DNA from: Adiantum capillus-veneris
Taxonomy: Eukaryota > Streptophyta > Polypodiopsida > Polypodiales > Pteridaceae
DNA: 64,000 nucleotides
NCBI GenBank assembly: GCA_014529385.2
Contig: CM043968.1
Location: 125,633,518-125,697,517, forward strand
Direction of reading: 5' to 3'
The translations under genes and the position numbers were made by a program. Below the pieces are notes generated by a model. It saw nothing but the letters and a program-made list of their open reading frames with translations, was not told the origin of the DNA and ran no database searches. The number at the start of each line of letters is the position of its first letter. The first letter of the stretch is position 1. Below are positions 22,047 through 32,500 of the stretch, piece by piece.

Positions 22047-23230
22047 TGGGGCTCATGAAGATCTTCCTTGTTGGTTTCTATCTTAGTGGTTGTTTTGGTC
22101 TCCATGGTTTCTCCTGAATCAGAATCCTCTTCAACGTCATTCATATATACGGGGTCGTCACCAGTCCCTATGATGGTCTTTGAGTTGGGGTCTGACTTCG
22201 CAGCTTTTTGCGATCTCTTCCTTCGTGTTTTCTTCTTTTTTTGAGATTGGGCAATTGATGCCGTGTCTCTTTCCTCAAGAATATAGTTTTGTTTTTGGAG
22301 CATCGATCGTGTGAGTACGTTTACTGGTACCACATGTGTACTTTGTGATGGATCCTTGGTAACTTCAATCAAGTTTAATGGCGTGATCTTCGGTGCATTT
22401 GGATTATTTGGACATTGGGCAATCAAATAATCTATGCCACATTGATTACACATGAGTATCGGCATTGTAGACGTGCTTGCTTGATTGGTTTGCATTAGTG
22501 TGGTGTTCTTTTGTAGCCTAATAGGACACTTGGGTACACGATGTTGACCTCCACACTCATAGCATTGAAGAGGTGGTGTCTTAGTAGTGTAATTGATATT
22601 TTGGCCTCTTACCGCAAGAGCAGCTACTTGATAGACAGGTTTGACTTGTCCCCAATAGTCCTCCATGTAGTATTGTGGACTTTCTTCAAGCACATCCATC
22701 CCATAGGCAATATTAGGATCTATATCTTCCTCACAGCCTTCCAAACAAGCAATAGATGACTCACAATCCACTTGATTCACAGAAGTGATTCTCGGATGTG
22801 GTGGTTGCGGTCCGAGCACTGGAGGTGGTAAGGGTGTTGTCTGAACAACATTTTGGGCCCTAGGGACCATGTGTTGTGCTGTTTGTTCTAGAGGTGGGGC
22901 CGACATCAATGCAAGCACTCGAGGTGTGTCTGTCCATGCTAAGGTTGGTCTATTGGCCATCACACGCTTAAATACTATGCAATCCTTAGCTTGATGACCA
23001 TACCTCCCACAGGCATTGCAATTCCCATTGAATTTTACTCTAAAAGTAGGGCATTCACTTGTCCTATGTGGTCCATAGCATACTGAGCACCATTGTTGCT
23101 CCCTTCTTGGATACATATGATTGCTCTACGGAGCACAATTGTCTCTAAGACTCTCTTGAATAGCCTTGGTGAGATCTGCTAAAGTCATCTCAGATATCTT
23201 TGGCTCCTTAGCAATAGGCTTTAGGGTCAT
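21989..23230 (-). pseudogene. Element B nucleocapsid region with four zinc knuckles
   Basis: Open from 23116 to 21989; a TAG at about 23118 separates it from upstream coding (MTLADLTKAIQESL). Four knuckles are visible: CSVCYGPHRTSEC, CNACGRYGHQAKDC, CYECGGQHRVPKC and CNQCGIDYLIAQC; the last has Tyr at the His position. Between them are Pro/Thr-rich linkers, and the C-terminal end is Lys/Arg-rich (KKKKTRRKRS) then acidic. Role by family: RNA binding and packaging. The frame runs on to 21989 where the protease frame takes over. Confidence 0.78.
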
Positions 23231-25440
23231 TGGCTGATGCCCCGATGCTTGTGAGCTAATAGATTAGACTCAACAGACACTCTTTCTCCTTGAATCATTA
23301 AATTATCCTCCAATTGGATCGCATTGGTGGTGACTGCTTCCCAAGTGGTGATACCTCTAATGACTAGGCCATTGTAGATATTCTTATGTCGTAATCCCCT
23401 AATGAATCTATCTAGAAATTGATTATTATTGAAGCGCTCATTTGGATTACAACGAGAATTCAAATGCTTCAAGCGACTAATAAAGTCTCTCACCGACTCT
23501 CCTTCCTCTCGTTGGGATTTTTGGAGTTGAGAGGCTACACCCCAAAGCACTCCCTCTCGTATGTATTATTTCAAGAACAGTCTCCTAAGAGTAGGGTAAA
23601 TCATTTTTTCTTCCACCCTTAGGGTTCTATACCAATCCCCAGCCTTTCCACTTAAGGTTATGCTTAAAGCATTGCTCTTATGCAGGTCATTGTGTTCTCC
23701 TAGAGAATTGCATATTTGTTCAAACACTTCGATATGATTTCTCACATCCCCGTCTCAACTAAATTTTGTGTGAGCTTGGATATTTGTACTGCCTTACTTC
23801 TAGTCTCTCTATTAGGCGTGTTACGCATATTCTCAGCAATAGATCGACCGATAGCTTGAGCAAATGTTGCCAAGTCACCTAAGTGAGCAGGCACCGTGGG
23901 TGGAGGTGCTCCACAGACTACATGTGGAGTAGGTATTAGCATCGGTCTTGGCGCATAGGAAGCCCTTGGGCTCCACGTTGGGTACGATGTTGTGCCATGT
24001 GGTGGTCCAAAGTTCATATGTGTGGCCCTAGGCATAGCAGACGTCGGATGTCACACGCTAATGCTAGCTGGTATAGTCCCATGGAAATAAGAACTTGGGT
24101 GTTGTGGTTGTGGAACATAGGTAGTTGAAATAATGGGAGGGGTAGGGACTACATGAGTACGAGGACCCATGGGTGTATACGATTGGTACACACTTGTAGG
24201 TACTGTTGCACGCATTGAGCTACCATGTAGCGGTGCTTTACTAACAAATGAGGTCCATGGCGTGTTTCTCGGCATGCTCATCATTGGGGTAGGCATGGTA
24301 GCCGTGGTTTCATCAAGGGAAAGATGAGCTAGACTTAGAAAGGTGAAGCTATGACTTGTGGGCTCAGATTGCACTGAGACCCCTGGCGAAACAACATATG
24401 GAGGATCCATCAGACTTACCGAGGGAGTCTCCATTTGCGATAAGGTCGATTGTTTAGAATTTCTTGTATCCAAGAATCTCATGAGACCCGTTGAAGGCAT
24501 GTTGATCCCCTTGTTCTGTCTCTCTAACTCAATGACTCTATGGATGACTTCACAAACTCTTTGTTGTTGATCCTCCACACTAGTAGCGCCCATTGTGGAT
24601 TGTAGGACATCTAACCAACCCACGTGATAGGTGTGACCTGTGCATAGGTCGGTCAGAGTTTCATTTTGTAGTTTGTACTCCCAGTTCTCATTTAGAAACA
24701 CTCCATCTAGGATTGAGGTGCTAGTGGTGTCCTTTGAGCTAGATGCAATGTTTCTTTCTAGGGGTTGGCCCTTAGCAGTTGCTAAGTCAGGGGCACTCGA
24801 TTGCTCTCTTAGCAAGGATATTGACTTAGGGGCTTTTGATTTTAACTCTCTTTGTTGCTCCGCCTTGTGTAAGCTCTCAATTTCCTTTTCCCTTGCTGCA
24901 AGGATATATCGCTCAACCTCTTGCACTTCGGCAAGGCTTCTACCATCCGGGTAATATGACCTCGGAGGGAAATAACTCTGAAGAGTCAGGAGGTGCAATG
25001 AATGAAGTATTCACGCGCACATTCTCGAAGGGTATAGGGTCTATGTTGGTCACGAATGGAGAATTTACTTCCCCACCCCCCTCATTTACATCATTAGCTC
25101 CATGTTCGGAGCGAGTGGCTCTACTAAAGGTTTCCTTCAGGCGGCTAAGCAGGCTCGGCCCGGACTAAGGACCCATGGCATGCATGTCTTGGCTTGAACT
25201 ATCAGGATTAGGCATTGGAAAACCCTACATGATGTCGTAGTCAGAGGAAGAGTCACTAGCCGCTATGTTCGGGTCTTAGTTTGTACTACCTTGGGTCCCC
25301 GTCGAGGGCCCGGAACCTAAAGTAGGTGGATATTGAGAACTTGCGTAAGTCGAAATTCTCTCTAGTTGCTCCGTCTCTAGCACACAACCAGAGCGCAGAT
25401 GCCTTTGCGTTTGGCACCCTACAAGCGTTGGCGAATTACC
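23227..25440 (-). pseudogene. Element B gag: N-terminal region and capsid
   Basis: Coding runs from at least 25215 (MPNPDSSSQD), possibly from about 25440, to 23227, with breaks at about 25166 (TAG), a frameshift near 24960, TGA at 24051, a frameshift near 23745 and one near 23240. The N-terminal part has an Arg/Glu-rich helix (VERYILAAREKEIE), then Pro/Thr/Ser-rich sequence to about 23850. The capsid core is at 23740-23280: SGKAGDWYRTL, GESVRDFISRLKHLNSRC and FIRGLRHKNIYN, typical of the retrotransposon gag domain. Its start is not certain. Confidence 0.72.
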
Positions 25441-26177
25441 TCGAAGGTTAACCGCTTACCTTTTTTAAGCGTCCGTTTTCGCTCGTGTTTTTTACGTTTT
25501 TAATGTTTTTTTAATGTTTGATTTTTTTGATTAAAGTGTGTGATAGCTTGAAACAAGCATATCACTTAGAGGGTCGCCATGTGCTTTACAACACAATTTT
25601 CGGGCATTTGAAGTTCCGTTGATCCTCAAAAAATCGATTTTTAGCTACGTGTGAAGCTAAAATTCGTAATTTTAAAAGGCGACTGAGGCCTAGGCCTGAG
25701 CGTGAGCTTGGGATTGGGCTTGGGCTTGGGTCTGGGAGATATTTACGATCCCGGTTCTACCTTAATTAAAAAAAAAAAAAAGATAAGGTCGCCGCGGCCT
25801 GCGCGAGAGCACACACACACACTTTATCTACCTGCTTCTAACTAATACACCTACTATTACACACTAACACACTCTATTAGCTCTTATAGATCTACTTCCT
25901 TCTTACTGTACATTACATTACACAGAAAACTAACAACCTTAATACACAGAGATTAAACACAGTACCTTTGAAAACTCCATTAACAAAGAAAACTAACAAC
26001 CTTAATACACAAAGAATAAACACAGTACCTTTGAAAACTCCATTAACAAAAAAATTACACAGTATAACACAAAATTCTTCTTCTCAACACACACACCCTC
26101 CTTCCTTACCTTTCCTACAATTGAAATTGCACCACAAAAGAAGCATAGAGTGCCATTCAAGCTTAGTGTATGGCATT
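25441..26177 (-). other. Leader of element B with a 63 bp tandem repeat
   Basis: Non-coding. A direct repeat with 63 bp period (CTTAATACAC at 25938 and 26001) covers about 25926-26050. An (A)14 run, a short AC run and a G-rich TTGGGCTTGGGC stretch (about 25710-25740) are also present. I find no CGCG palindromes like those of A and C. Confidence 0.7.
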
Positions 26178-26194
26178 CCCCGGTAGCGACGCCA
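26178..26194 (-). other. Primer binding site of element B (tRNA-Asp type)
   Basis: Minus strand TGGCGTCGCTACCGGGG, three bases from the plant tRNA-Asp 3' end complement, four bases inside the LTR. Confidence 0.8.
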
Positions 26195-26198
26195 AAAA

Positions 26199-26774
26199 TG
26201 TGCACGTATGTCACACGTGTCAATGCAAGGAACTTGTCGATACATTGTGTGCGAGCCACAAATGGCTCCAAGCACACAACAAGCCTAAACTAGTAAGCTC
26301 AAAGATGGCGTTGGTGTGTCACTCACCGCTTTACGCTTCTTGTCGTGGAGAATTCCTCGCCACGAAGAAGAGGGAGACGCCGCTACACCACGCTGAACTG
26401 CCTCGCCGCCGTCGTGCTGCTGCAATGCTCGATCGCACACTCTCTCTCTCTCTCTCTCTAACGCATACACACATACACAAGGAGATGAAGAAGAAGAAGA
26501 TGGAGATGGAGCAAGAGCACTCTTCAATTGCACAAATGAGAGAATAAATGAATTTTAGGTTTAGTTGAATTTTATATGAGCTCACCCCATTCACACTTGG
26601 GCGCCCATGCTTAGCCTCTAATCCCTTGAATGTTCCAGTTAGAGTGCGCCTCTCATCGGTGATCACTCTTACCCTTTTGCTATTGGACTGACAAGCCCGG
26701 TACCTGACTCTACAAGTAAATAATACAACGTCCTTTGTAGGTGATAGGGTGTCCGTGAGTCGTGAGGGTTAACA
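26199..26774 (-). repeat. 5' LTR of element B
   Basis: 576 bp, TGTGCACGTATG to GGTTAACA on the plus strand, followed by the AAAGG target duplication. It contains a CT run (about 26442-26460) and a short AC run. Confidence 0.93.
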
Positions 26775-27060
26775 AAAGGACATATGCCTTGTTTCCAAAG
26801 TAACATGGATGTGTTTGTACATTGTGAAAGTACATGTCTTTTTTTTGCTAAGTACCATGCATGTGTTTGTACCATGAGAAAGTGCATATTTCTTTGTTGT
26901 AAAGTGCCTTTCCTATGTGCTTGGCAAGTTCTTGTGATTGGTACTATGAGCTTCTCCTGGTACTCTCATAGGTACTTAGAGCGTATCATTGGTACTTTGA
27001 GCTTGTCTACGTACTCTCAAAGGTACTTAGAGTGTATCATTGATACTTTTTTGACATGGA
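26775..27060. other. GTAC-rich tract right of element B
   Basis: Ten GTAC tetramers lie between 26817 and 27026 (about one is expected in 210 bp), as GGTACTTAG, GGTACTCTC and AAGTACC. It is continuous with the tract left of B once B and one target copy are removed. Confidence 0.75.
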
Positions 27061-27470
27061 CTAATATTTACATGTCAAGTGTGGTGCAGAAAGAGCTAAT
27101 TGAGCTAGCAACATCAGAAGCTACATGTGCTACTCAAGTCACATTTTGTGAGAGCTTGTTGGATCAAGTGAAGAGAGGTGACTCAATGTTGCTACGTCCC
27201 ACAGCTGCTGGCGAGCATGGGAGTCACTGACAGGCCAAAGTGATTGTTCCACGAGCATGTGCTGCATGTGGTTTAGGTTTTGTGGCTTTCAATGTAGTGT
27301 GTGTGTATACACTAGCGTGTGGCGATGCATACCATGCTTTGTGTTTTGCTGGATGGGATGGGTCAGAGAAAGAATGTGCCAACCCCTCCTATAGGCAGAG
27401 TATTCCGGAATCGGCAAAGTTGATGCATGTGCATAATGACTGGTTTTCTATTCTCCATGTTTGTTGAGAT
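27061..27470 (+). pseudogene. Zinc-binding (RING/PHD-like) protein fragment
   Basis: One reading frame runs from about 27061 to 27467 with a single TGA at 27228-27230. The first part is helical (KELIELATSEA, FCESLLDQVKRGD). After the stop comes a metal-binding pattern: CAAC, Cys at VVC, CGD, then HALC, as in RING or PHD-type domains. I do not recognise the gene. It lies directly after the GTAC-rich tract. It may be a decayed host gene or part of a DNA transposon. Confidence 0.45.
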
Positions 27471-28190
27471 TAATAGAGTTTGTTAAGAATGTAAGAAACT
27501 TTTTCTAGATTACATAAGCTACAACTTCTGTGGTGTAGTTGTAGGTTCTAGTCATATGCCATATGTGGCAACATTACCAGTTGAGGTGGCAAAGTAGAAT
27601 GTTGATGCAACTCTGGATGCCCACATCATAGACACATACATGCAATTTGATTATAAGTCAACTCCAGTTAGCAGGGAAGCTCATCCTTGGCAAGTGACAA
27701 AACTCTGGCTTGCGAGGAAGGCTCGCATGTGGCAATTGACAAAACCCCAACTGCTGAGGTGGAGCCCTCTCAACAGATAGTAGGTGAACCAAAACCAAAG
27801 GATACTGAACCAATGGAATATGTTGATGTTAAGATGACAGATTTCGTAGCGCAAGAGAGGGTGGAAGTGATGCAACCCACATGGTTCATGGTGATGCAGA
27901 TCTAGATTCCATTGTCTTCCTTAGTGATATGGTGAATAAGTCAAGGAAGCTAAAGAAACATGCTGATGATAAGTTGTTTTGGCTATACGACATGGCTCCC
28001 TACAGGCATTGAATGAATTTTATTGATGTGTCCCTTTATGGTGCAATTGGGCAGTCCAAAAAGATGCGAGCATCAGAGATGAACCGCTCAAAGAAGCAAT
28101 CTAACAAGGTTGAGAAAGAGAATGATGGTGAGACCTCTTTTACTCATGGCTTGTTTAGAAAAAGCATCTCAGCACGTAGAGGAAGTTTGT
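27471..28190 (+). pseudogene. Coding-like remnant, Lys/Glu-rich
   Basis: A plus-strand frame from about 27687 (MASDKTLACEEG) to 27903, then, after a frame change, DSIVFLSDMVNKSRKLKKH, a TGA near 28010, and a basic tail (KKMRASEMNRSKKQSNK) ending with a stop at about 28188. It resembles a nuclear, charged C-terminal region following the zinc-binding fragment. No family recognised. Confidence 0.35.
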
Positions 28191-29540
28191 AGGGTCAACC
28201 TCATTAATAGTTTTATCTCTATAGCTGATGTTCATACTCATCAGTGTCTAAGTCGCTTGGGTTTTGGTTTTAGGTAGATATGGATAGGTAGAGATGGAAA
28301 AGCGATGAGCGAGGAAGTTCCAAAGTCACCGACTACTGCGAAGAAGTCCCCCCAAAAAAGTACTCCCCTCCAACATCCTAATATTATTTCCCACCCCCCA
28401 AAGCCTCATGTTTGCAAGAAACAGTGACATTGAAGACACTTCGTGTCTTCACTCTCTTGTAATGACAAAATCTTTAACTCTTGCTTTTTAATAAAAATGA
28501 GAATTTTATGTTGGCCTCCATTTCTCTGTCTCTAAATTTATTGCAATTGTCACTCTTGTTTTGGTTAAAAAGGTCTTCGTCTATTCCTTTTCAATGTAAA
28601 ACCCATGTATTTTACAGAGATACCAAAATAAAAGGGGACTCTCAAATTGCCTGTCGAAGAAATAATAATTATCAGAGATCCATCCCCTTATATTCCAAAA
28701 ACCATCACATCGATGCCATTTGATAACCCCTCATGACCAACATTAGTGTTTGATCTTAGCAATGTAGCTATGTCCTCTGTACTTCATGGATTGAAGATCC
28801 TGATAACCCGGATGCTCAACCACTTGATCTTGAAATTGATGGGTTCGACCTCATCAACAAAAAGGATGAGAGGTTTGACTGAGGCTTTGAAGTATTTTTG
28901 TTGTATGTATGATTTGTGCATGCCCACGGAGTGGGAATTGTTGTTCTTCAAGAACCTCTACGTTCCTAAGGATGAAAAACAGTTCTTAGCTTGGGTTGTG
29001 GGTTGGGAAAATATTTACATCTGGAGTTCAACAATGCTGAATAGAGTGAACACAAAAATCAAGGCAGCTTTAGGGGGGCTTTGTGAGTACTTCAGTGGAT
29101 GGGTTGGACAACAGTTGTGTGATGTAGCCACATTCAAAATGGTAGGTGGAAAACCAGTCTTTTTCAAGAATCTGTGGAATTTTCTAAAGCTGGTTCCACG
29201 ATACGTTGCGAGAAATGTGCTATTGATCAATAATAGTCTTTATAAATGCCATTATAATTTTCCTGAATCCTACATCATTGTACCTAGCCTAGAGGATCGG
29301 AGTAGTGAATTGTTGTCCAAGGATTTGAAGGAGGTTCTTGCCAAGTGGTGTGATGCTATGAATCGGTCAGCCGAAGCTTTCACCTTCAATGTGAAGCCTA
29401 GGAGGACGACTATGTTAGGCTACACTCAAGCGAGGTGAAAAGACGACCAATTATGAAGGATACTTGATGGGGCCACGTTTGATGCCAATGGTCTTTTAGA
29501 CCTAGTATCTCATGCTTGTCATGTGAGGGATATTTGTAAA
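28191..29540 (+). pseudogene. Unrecognised ORF of 230 codons with upstream remnants
   Basis: The longest open stretch is 28746-29438. Its first 35 codons are probably in the wrong frame, because the overlapping frame reads the acidic and natural-looking IEDPDNPDAQPLDLEIDGF. From about 28875 the protein is aromatic-rich: KYFCCMYDLCMPTEWE, LAWVVGWENIYIW, FKNLWNFLKLVPRYV. Coding resumes beyond the stop at 29438 for about 35 codons. Upstream, 28300-28420 codes a Lys/Pro/Ser-rich piece (SPTTAKKSPQKS). It does not look like gag or a known transposase to me. A decayed host or transposon gene is the best description. Confidence 0.4.
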
Positions 29541-29817
29541 AAGTTCATTTAATTTTAGGAAGCCAAGATTTGTATCAAACCCTTATACTGCCAGTTTTGT
29601 CATTACAGTTTAATTCTCTACTCAGTACAAGCCTTTGATGATTATGCCTCTAAAATCAGAGTGTCCAAAATAGAGACTAACAAAACGGACAAGGCCCCCC
29701 AAGCCACCTCCTGCACAAAGATAACCTCCTTTTCTCTGCAAATTTTCAAATGATTGTCTGCAAGAGGGTTGAAAAATGCAAGCACCTCCAAGGGCTTCAC
29801 CACATTAAAAACATAGC
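29541..29817. other. Unassigned DNA left of duplication copy 2 (empty site of element A)
   Basis: No gene supported; one 70-codon minus frame is open but without recognisable features. At 29817/29818 the sequence ACATAGC|CTCTC is the uninterrupted equivalent of the point where element A sits in copy 1. Confidence 0.5.
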
Positions 29818-29923
29818 CTCTCTTGGTTCCTTTTATAAAGAGAAGGTCTCTCAAACTTTACCAACATGAAAACACTACTACATGTGTCTTGTATGCTCGC
29901 TAAAAATCGGCACTCTGATATCA

Positions 29924-30099
29924 TGTGAGAAGTGGCGGTGGGAAAGAGAGAAACACACCACACATGGACTAAAGAAAGAGAAAACAAAATCATGAAGCTA
30001 CATTTGTGATTAGGTGTTTTGGGAGGACTCAAGTACAACAAACAATAATTTCAGCAAAACAACTGTTTATTAGGCTCAAAGATACAAAGATCTACAACA
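29924..30099 (-). repeat. Candidate short copia-type LTR relic with PBS (copy 2)
   Basis: Same as 5484-5659: TGTTGTAGATC to TTCTCACA on the minus strand, then TGATATCAGAG (29913-29923), one base from the tRNA-iMet site. AATAAA lies about 30 bases into the element. No gag follows. Confidence 0.35.
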
Positions 30100-30953
30100 C
30101 TGTTGGCATGCTATCGTACACATTTTCGTAAACCTCTAGAGATAATCTAAACTTATGTGGCTCTACATGCAAGGGTTCCAAAGGTATCTTGATGGATCAA
30201 ACCAAGTGCGATGCCAACAACACTTTTGGCTAGTCAAGAGGTATGTAATACACATCCTCGGTACCATCAACTAGCTCATAGTAGTAGCCCTCAACCAAAT
30301 AGGAATTTGGAAAAATGAAGTTTTCCCAAGAATCTCTTAGAGCTCATGTTGTTTTGTATTTCTCCTTAGAGCACCTCAAGAGGTAGAAGTCTGCTTTGTC
30401 TTCGTTCGTACTCGTGTGAAAATTGTCACCTACATGCAAAGCATCACTAATGGCATCATGATGTCCACCATACATAGGCAAATCTAATCCTTCCTTGTCA
30501 CTTGAATGATCACTTTCTTCATCTCTGCTCTCCAAGGGTTCAATCAAAATATAATGCTAGTTTTTGACATGTGAGTTGTTAAGGCATCTCCTCCAAGGTT
30601 GTGACATACAAAATTGACAAAAACATGAGAGAGCTATGTAGAAAAGTGCACACTTGTCATTCCTAGAGTTTCTTTTCACACAATGCAAAGAGCGTGACCG
30701 TTCCCTTCGCTTGCAATTCCATTTCCTCTCCCTCTTCACATTAGCCGCTTGGACGTCCCAAAAAATTTGAGTCACCTCTGACCGGGTGTTTTCATCATGA
30801 ACTTTATGTTTCAAGAAATTAACCATATCCTTGGCACACTTCATGTTCCATGCATCAGGTTTCAATTGCTCATGTGTGAGAGCTGTTTTGACAATTGCAT
30901 CGGCCCCATCATGCTCTCCTTTTCCATGGCCCGATGCAAAGAAACTCCATAGC
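30100..30953 (-). pseudogene. Uncharacterised GHGKGE-motif gene, C-terminal part (copy 2)
   Basis: On the minus strand coding starts at the insertion point of E2 with FFASGHGKGEHDGADAIVK, then AKDMVNFLKH, RSLHCVKRN, a Cys cluster (SCFCQFC) and WRRCLNNSHVK, then VGDNFHT, DFYLLRCSKEK and ELVDGTEDVYYIPLD. I recall this motif order from large families of uncharacterised plant and animal proteins; no function is established. With element E2 removed it joins the N-terminal part at 35636-36700. A stop follows NNSHVKN and frameshifts are present, so it is a pseudogene. It may belong to a DNA transposon or an old multigene family. Confidence 0.65.
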
Positions 30954-31180
30954 TATTACCATATACATGTGGTAGTGATGTGTGTGAACACACTTAGGAT
31001 CGGCGGGGCATTTTTTCCCTCTTTAGGAGATTTTTCCCTCGTGCATTGTATATACACCCATCATTCTAGGGCTATCTATCTTTCCATTGCACATTAACTA
31101 CAACACTCTCTATTGTGTGCCTTGGGCTTCCTTCATCTTTTCCAAGCTGCGTGTGTTTTCCTGCAACCCTAATTCCAACA
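30954..31180 (+). repeat. 5' LTR of E2
   Basis: 227 bp, TATTACCATATACATG to AATTCCAACA. The pairing with 35403-35630 and the ATAGC flanks define it. Confidence 0.92.
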
Positions 31181-31182
31181 AT

Positions 31183-31197
31183 TGGTATCAAAGTAGG
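31183..31197 (+). other. Primer binding site of E2 (tRNA-iMet type)
   Basis: TGGTATCAAAGTAGG, two bases after the LTR. It matches the canonical TGGTATCAGAGC at 10 of 12 positions; F2 keeps the exact form. Confidence 0.82.
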
Positions 31198-31414
31198 TTG
31201 CGTCCTCCCGGGCTTAGTCGTCAGCAGCTGCAGCACATGCCTACTCACTTTCTTTGATTTTAGTGAGCTTTGGTGTGCATTTGCAGGTCAACAAAATTTT
31301 TGAGATAGCTCGAAGAGCTTAGTTTGTTCAGGTTTCTGATTCGGCCTCCGTTTCAACTAAAAGCAGTACTGCAAAGGTTATTTCATCATTTGGTGCAAAA
31401 AATTTGTCAGTGCC

Positions 31415-32500
31415 GTTTCAATTACCCTATGTGGGCTTACATGATACAACCTTTTCTTGTGTCAAAGGGTGTCTGGAATATTGCATAGGGCATTGATGTA
31501 CGACGTGATTTTGAGGATGCAAGCAATGTTGAGGATGTTGCAGGTCTTGCTGCAAGGATTTCTACAATTAGATTTGTTTTACCTACGGTAGAACAAGCTC
31601 GCTGGGATGTAAAGGATGCACAGGCTCATGCATTGATTGTATTGTCTGTGAAGTGCACTATCACTCCTCACATTCGTTCAACAAAATCTGCAAAATAGGC
31701 TTGGGATATTCTGGCTGGTATTTATGCAAGTCGCAACGAGGCAAAAATTATTTTGCTACGTAAAGATCTGGAGTCGAAGATTATGCATGAGAAAGATGAT
31801 ATGGACACTTTAAGTGTTGGTGTCAAGGATATCAATGAGCAACTTATTTCTGTAGGTGAAGTCATTTTAGACAGTTCCCTTGTGCAGACTGTTCTTGATG
31901 CCTTGCCAGACTCTTACCAAACTTTTGCTAGTACTTGGAGACTTATGACCCAAGGAAATCCTGAAGTTGTCAAGTTTGATGCATTGTGCACATTGCTATT
32001 GCAAGAGTCACTTTCCAAAAAAAACAGGACTGGACAGTGTGAAATTTTGAATAGGCTTTTATTGCTGCTCAAAGAAAGGGTGGTAACAACAGTGCAGCCA
32101 CTTATTATGGTTCTTTTGCGAGTGAAAAATCACTTGTTCCTAATGCTTCTGCTGGCAGCAATTTGTTTGGAAATTTTGGTGATAAGGGCAAAAAGAAGAT
32201 GTGTTTCCATTATTGTAAAGCTAATGATCACTTGATCAAGCAGTGTCCTAAGTTGAAGGCCAAAGAGGCTAATAAGAAAGAGGGTGGTTCCACTGCAAAT
32301 GTTGGTTCCACTACAAATGCAACTATTGTTGAGTCTTCTATGAAAGGAGAATGTGATGCTGATGTTGATACAAAATGGGCTTCTAATGCAGAGTATACCT
32401 ATAATCCTGCTGTCCATAATGCATGCATGTCAGTTTTGCTACAGATTCACATGTGTGGTATTTTGACAGTGGTTCTACAAAGCACATTACCTCACATTAC
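31415..32500 (+). pseudogene. E2 gag (copia), start lost
   Basis: Coding begins inside gag at NYPMWAYMIQP (about 31423); the preceding 30 codons including the ATG, present in F2 as MADNNTDVF, are deleted. The frame then runs through DVAGLAARIS, QARWDVKDAQAHAL and DALPDSYQTFASTWR to the zinc knuckle CFHYCKANDHLIKQC at about 32206-32250. Stops include TAG at about 31487 and 31697, each one transition from CAG. A frameshift lies near 32030. Protease onset FDSGSTKHI is at 32460-32487, just before the deletion. Confidence 0.82.

Larger units (their letters stand above)
17811..26774 (-). mobile_element. Element B: complete non-autonomous Ty3/gypsy element (gag-protease only)
   Basis: 8964 bp with both LTRs, a tRNA-Asp type PBS, a polypurine tract, and perfect 5 bp target duplications AAAGG at 17806-17810 and 26775-26779. 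Inside, on the minus strand, are gag with four zinc knuckles and a retropepsin-like domain, then a 2 kb tail. I find no RT, RNase H or integrase motif anywhere, so it would need enzymes from another element. In the first ~225 aligned bases the two LTRs differ at roughly 19 sites, mostly transitions, so the insertion is not recent. Confidence 0.9.
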
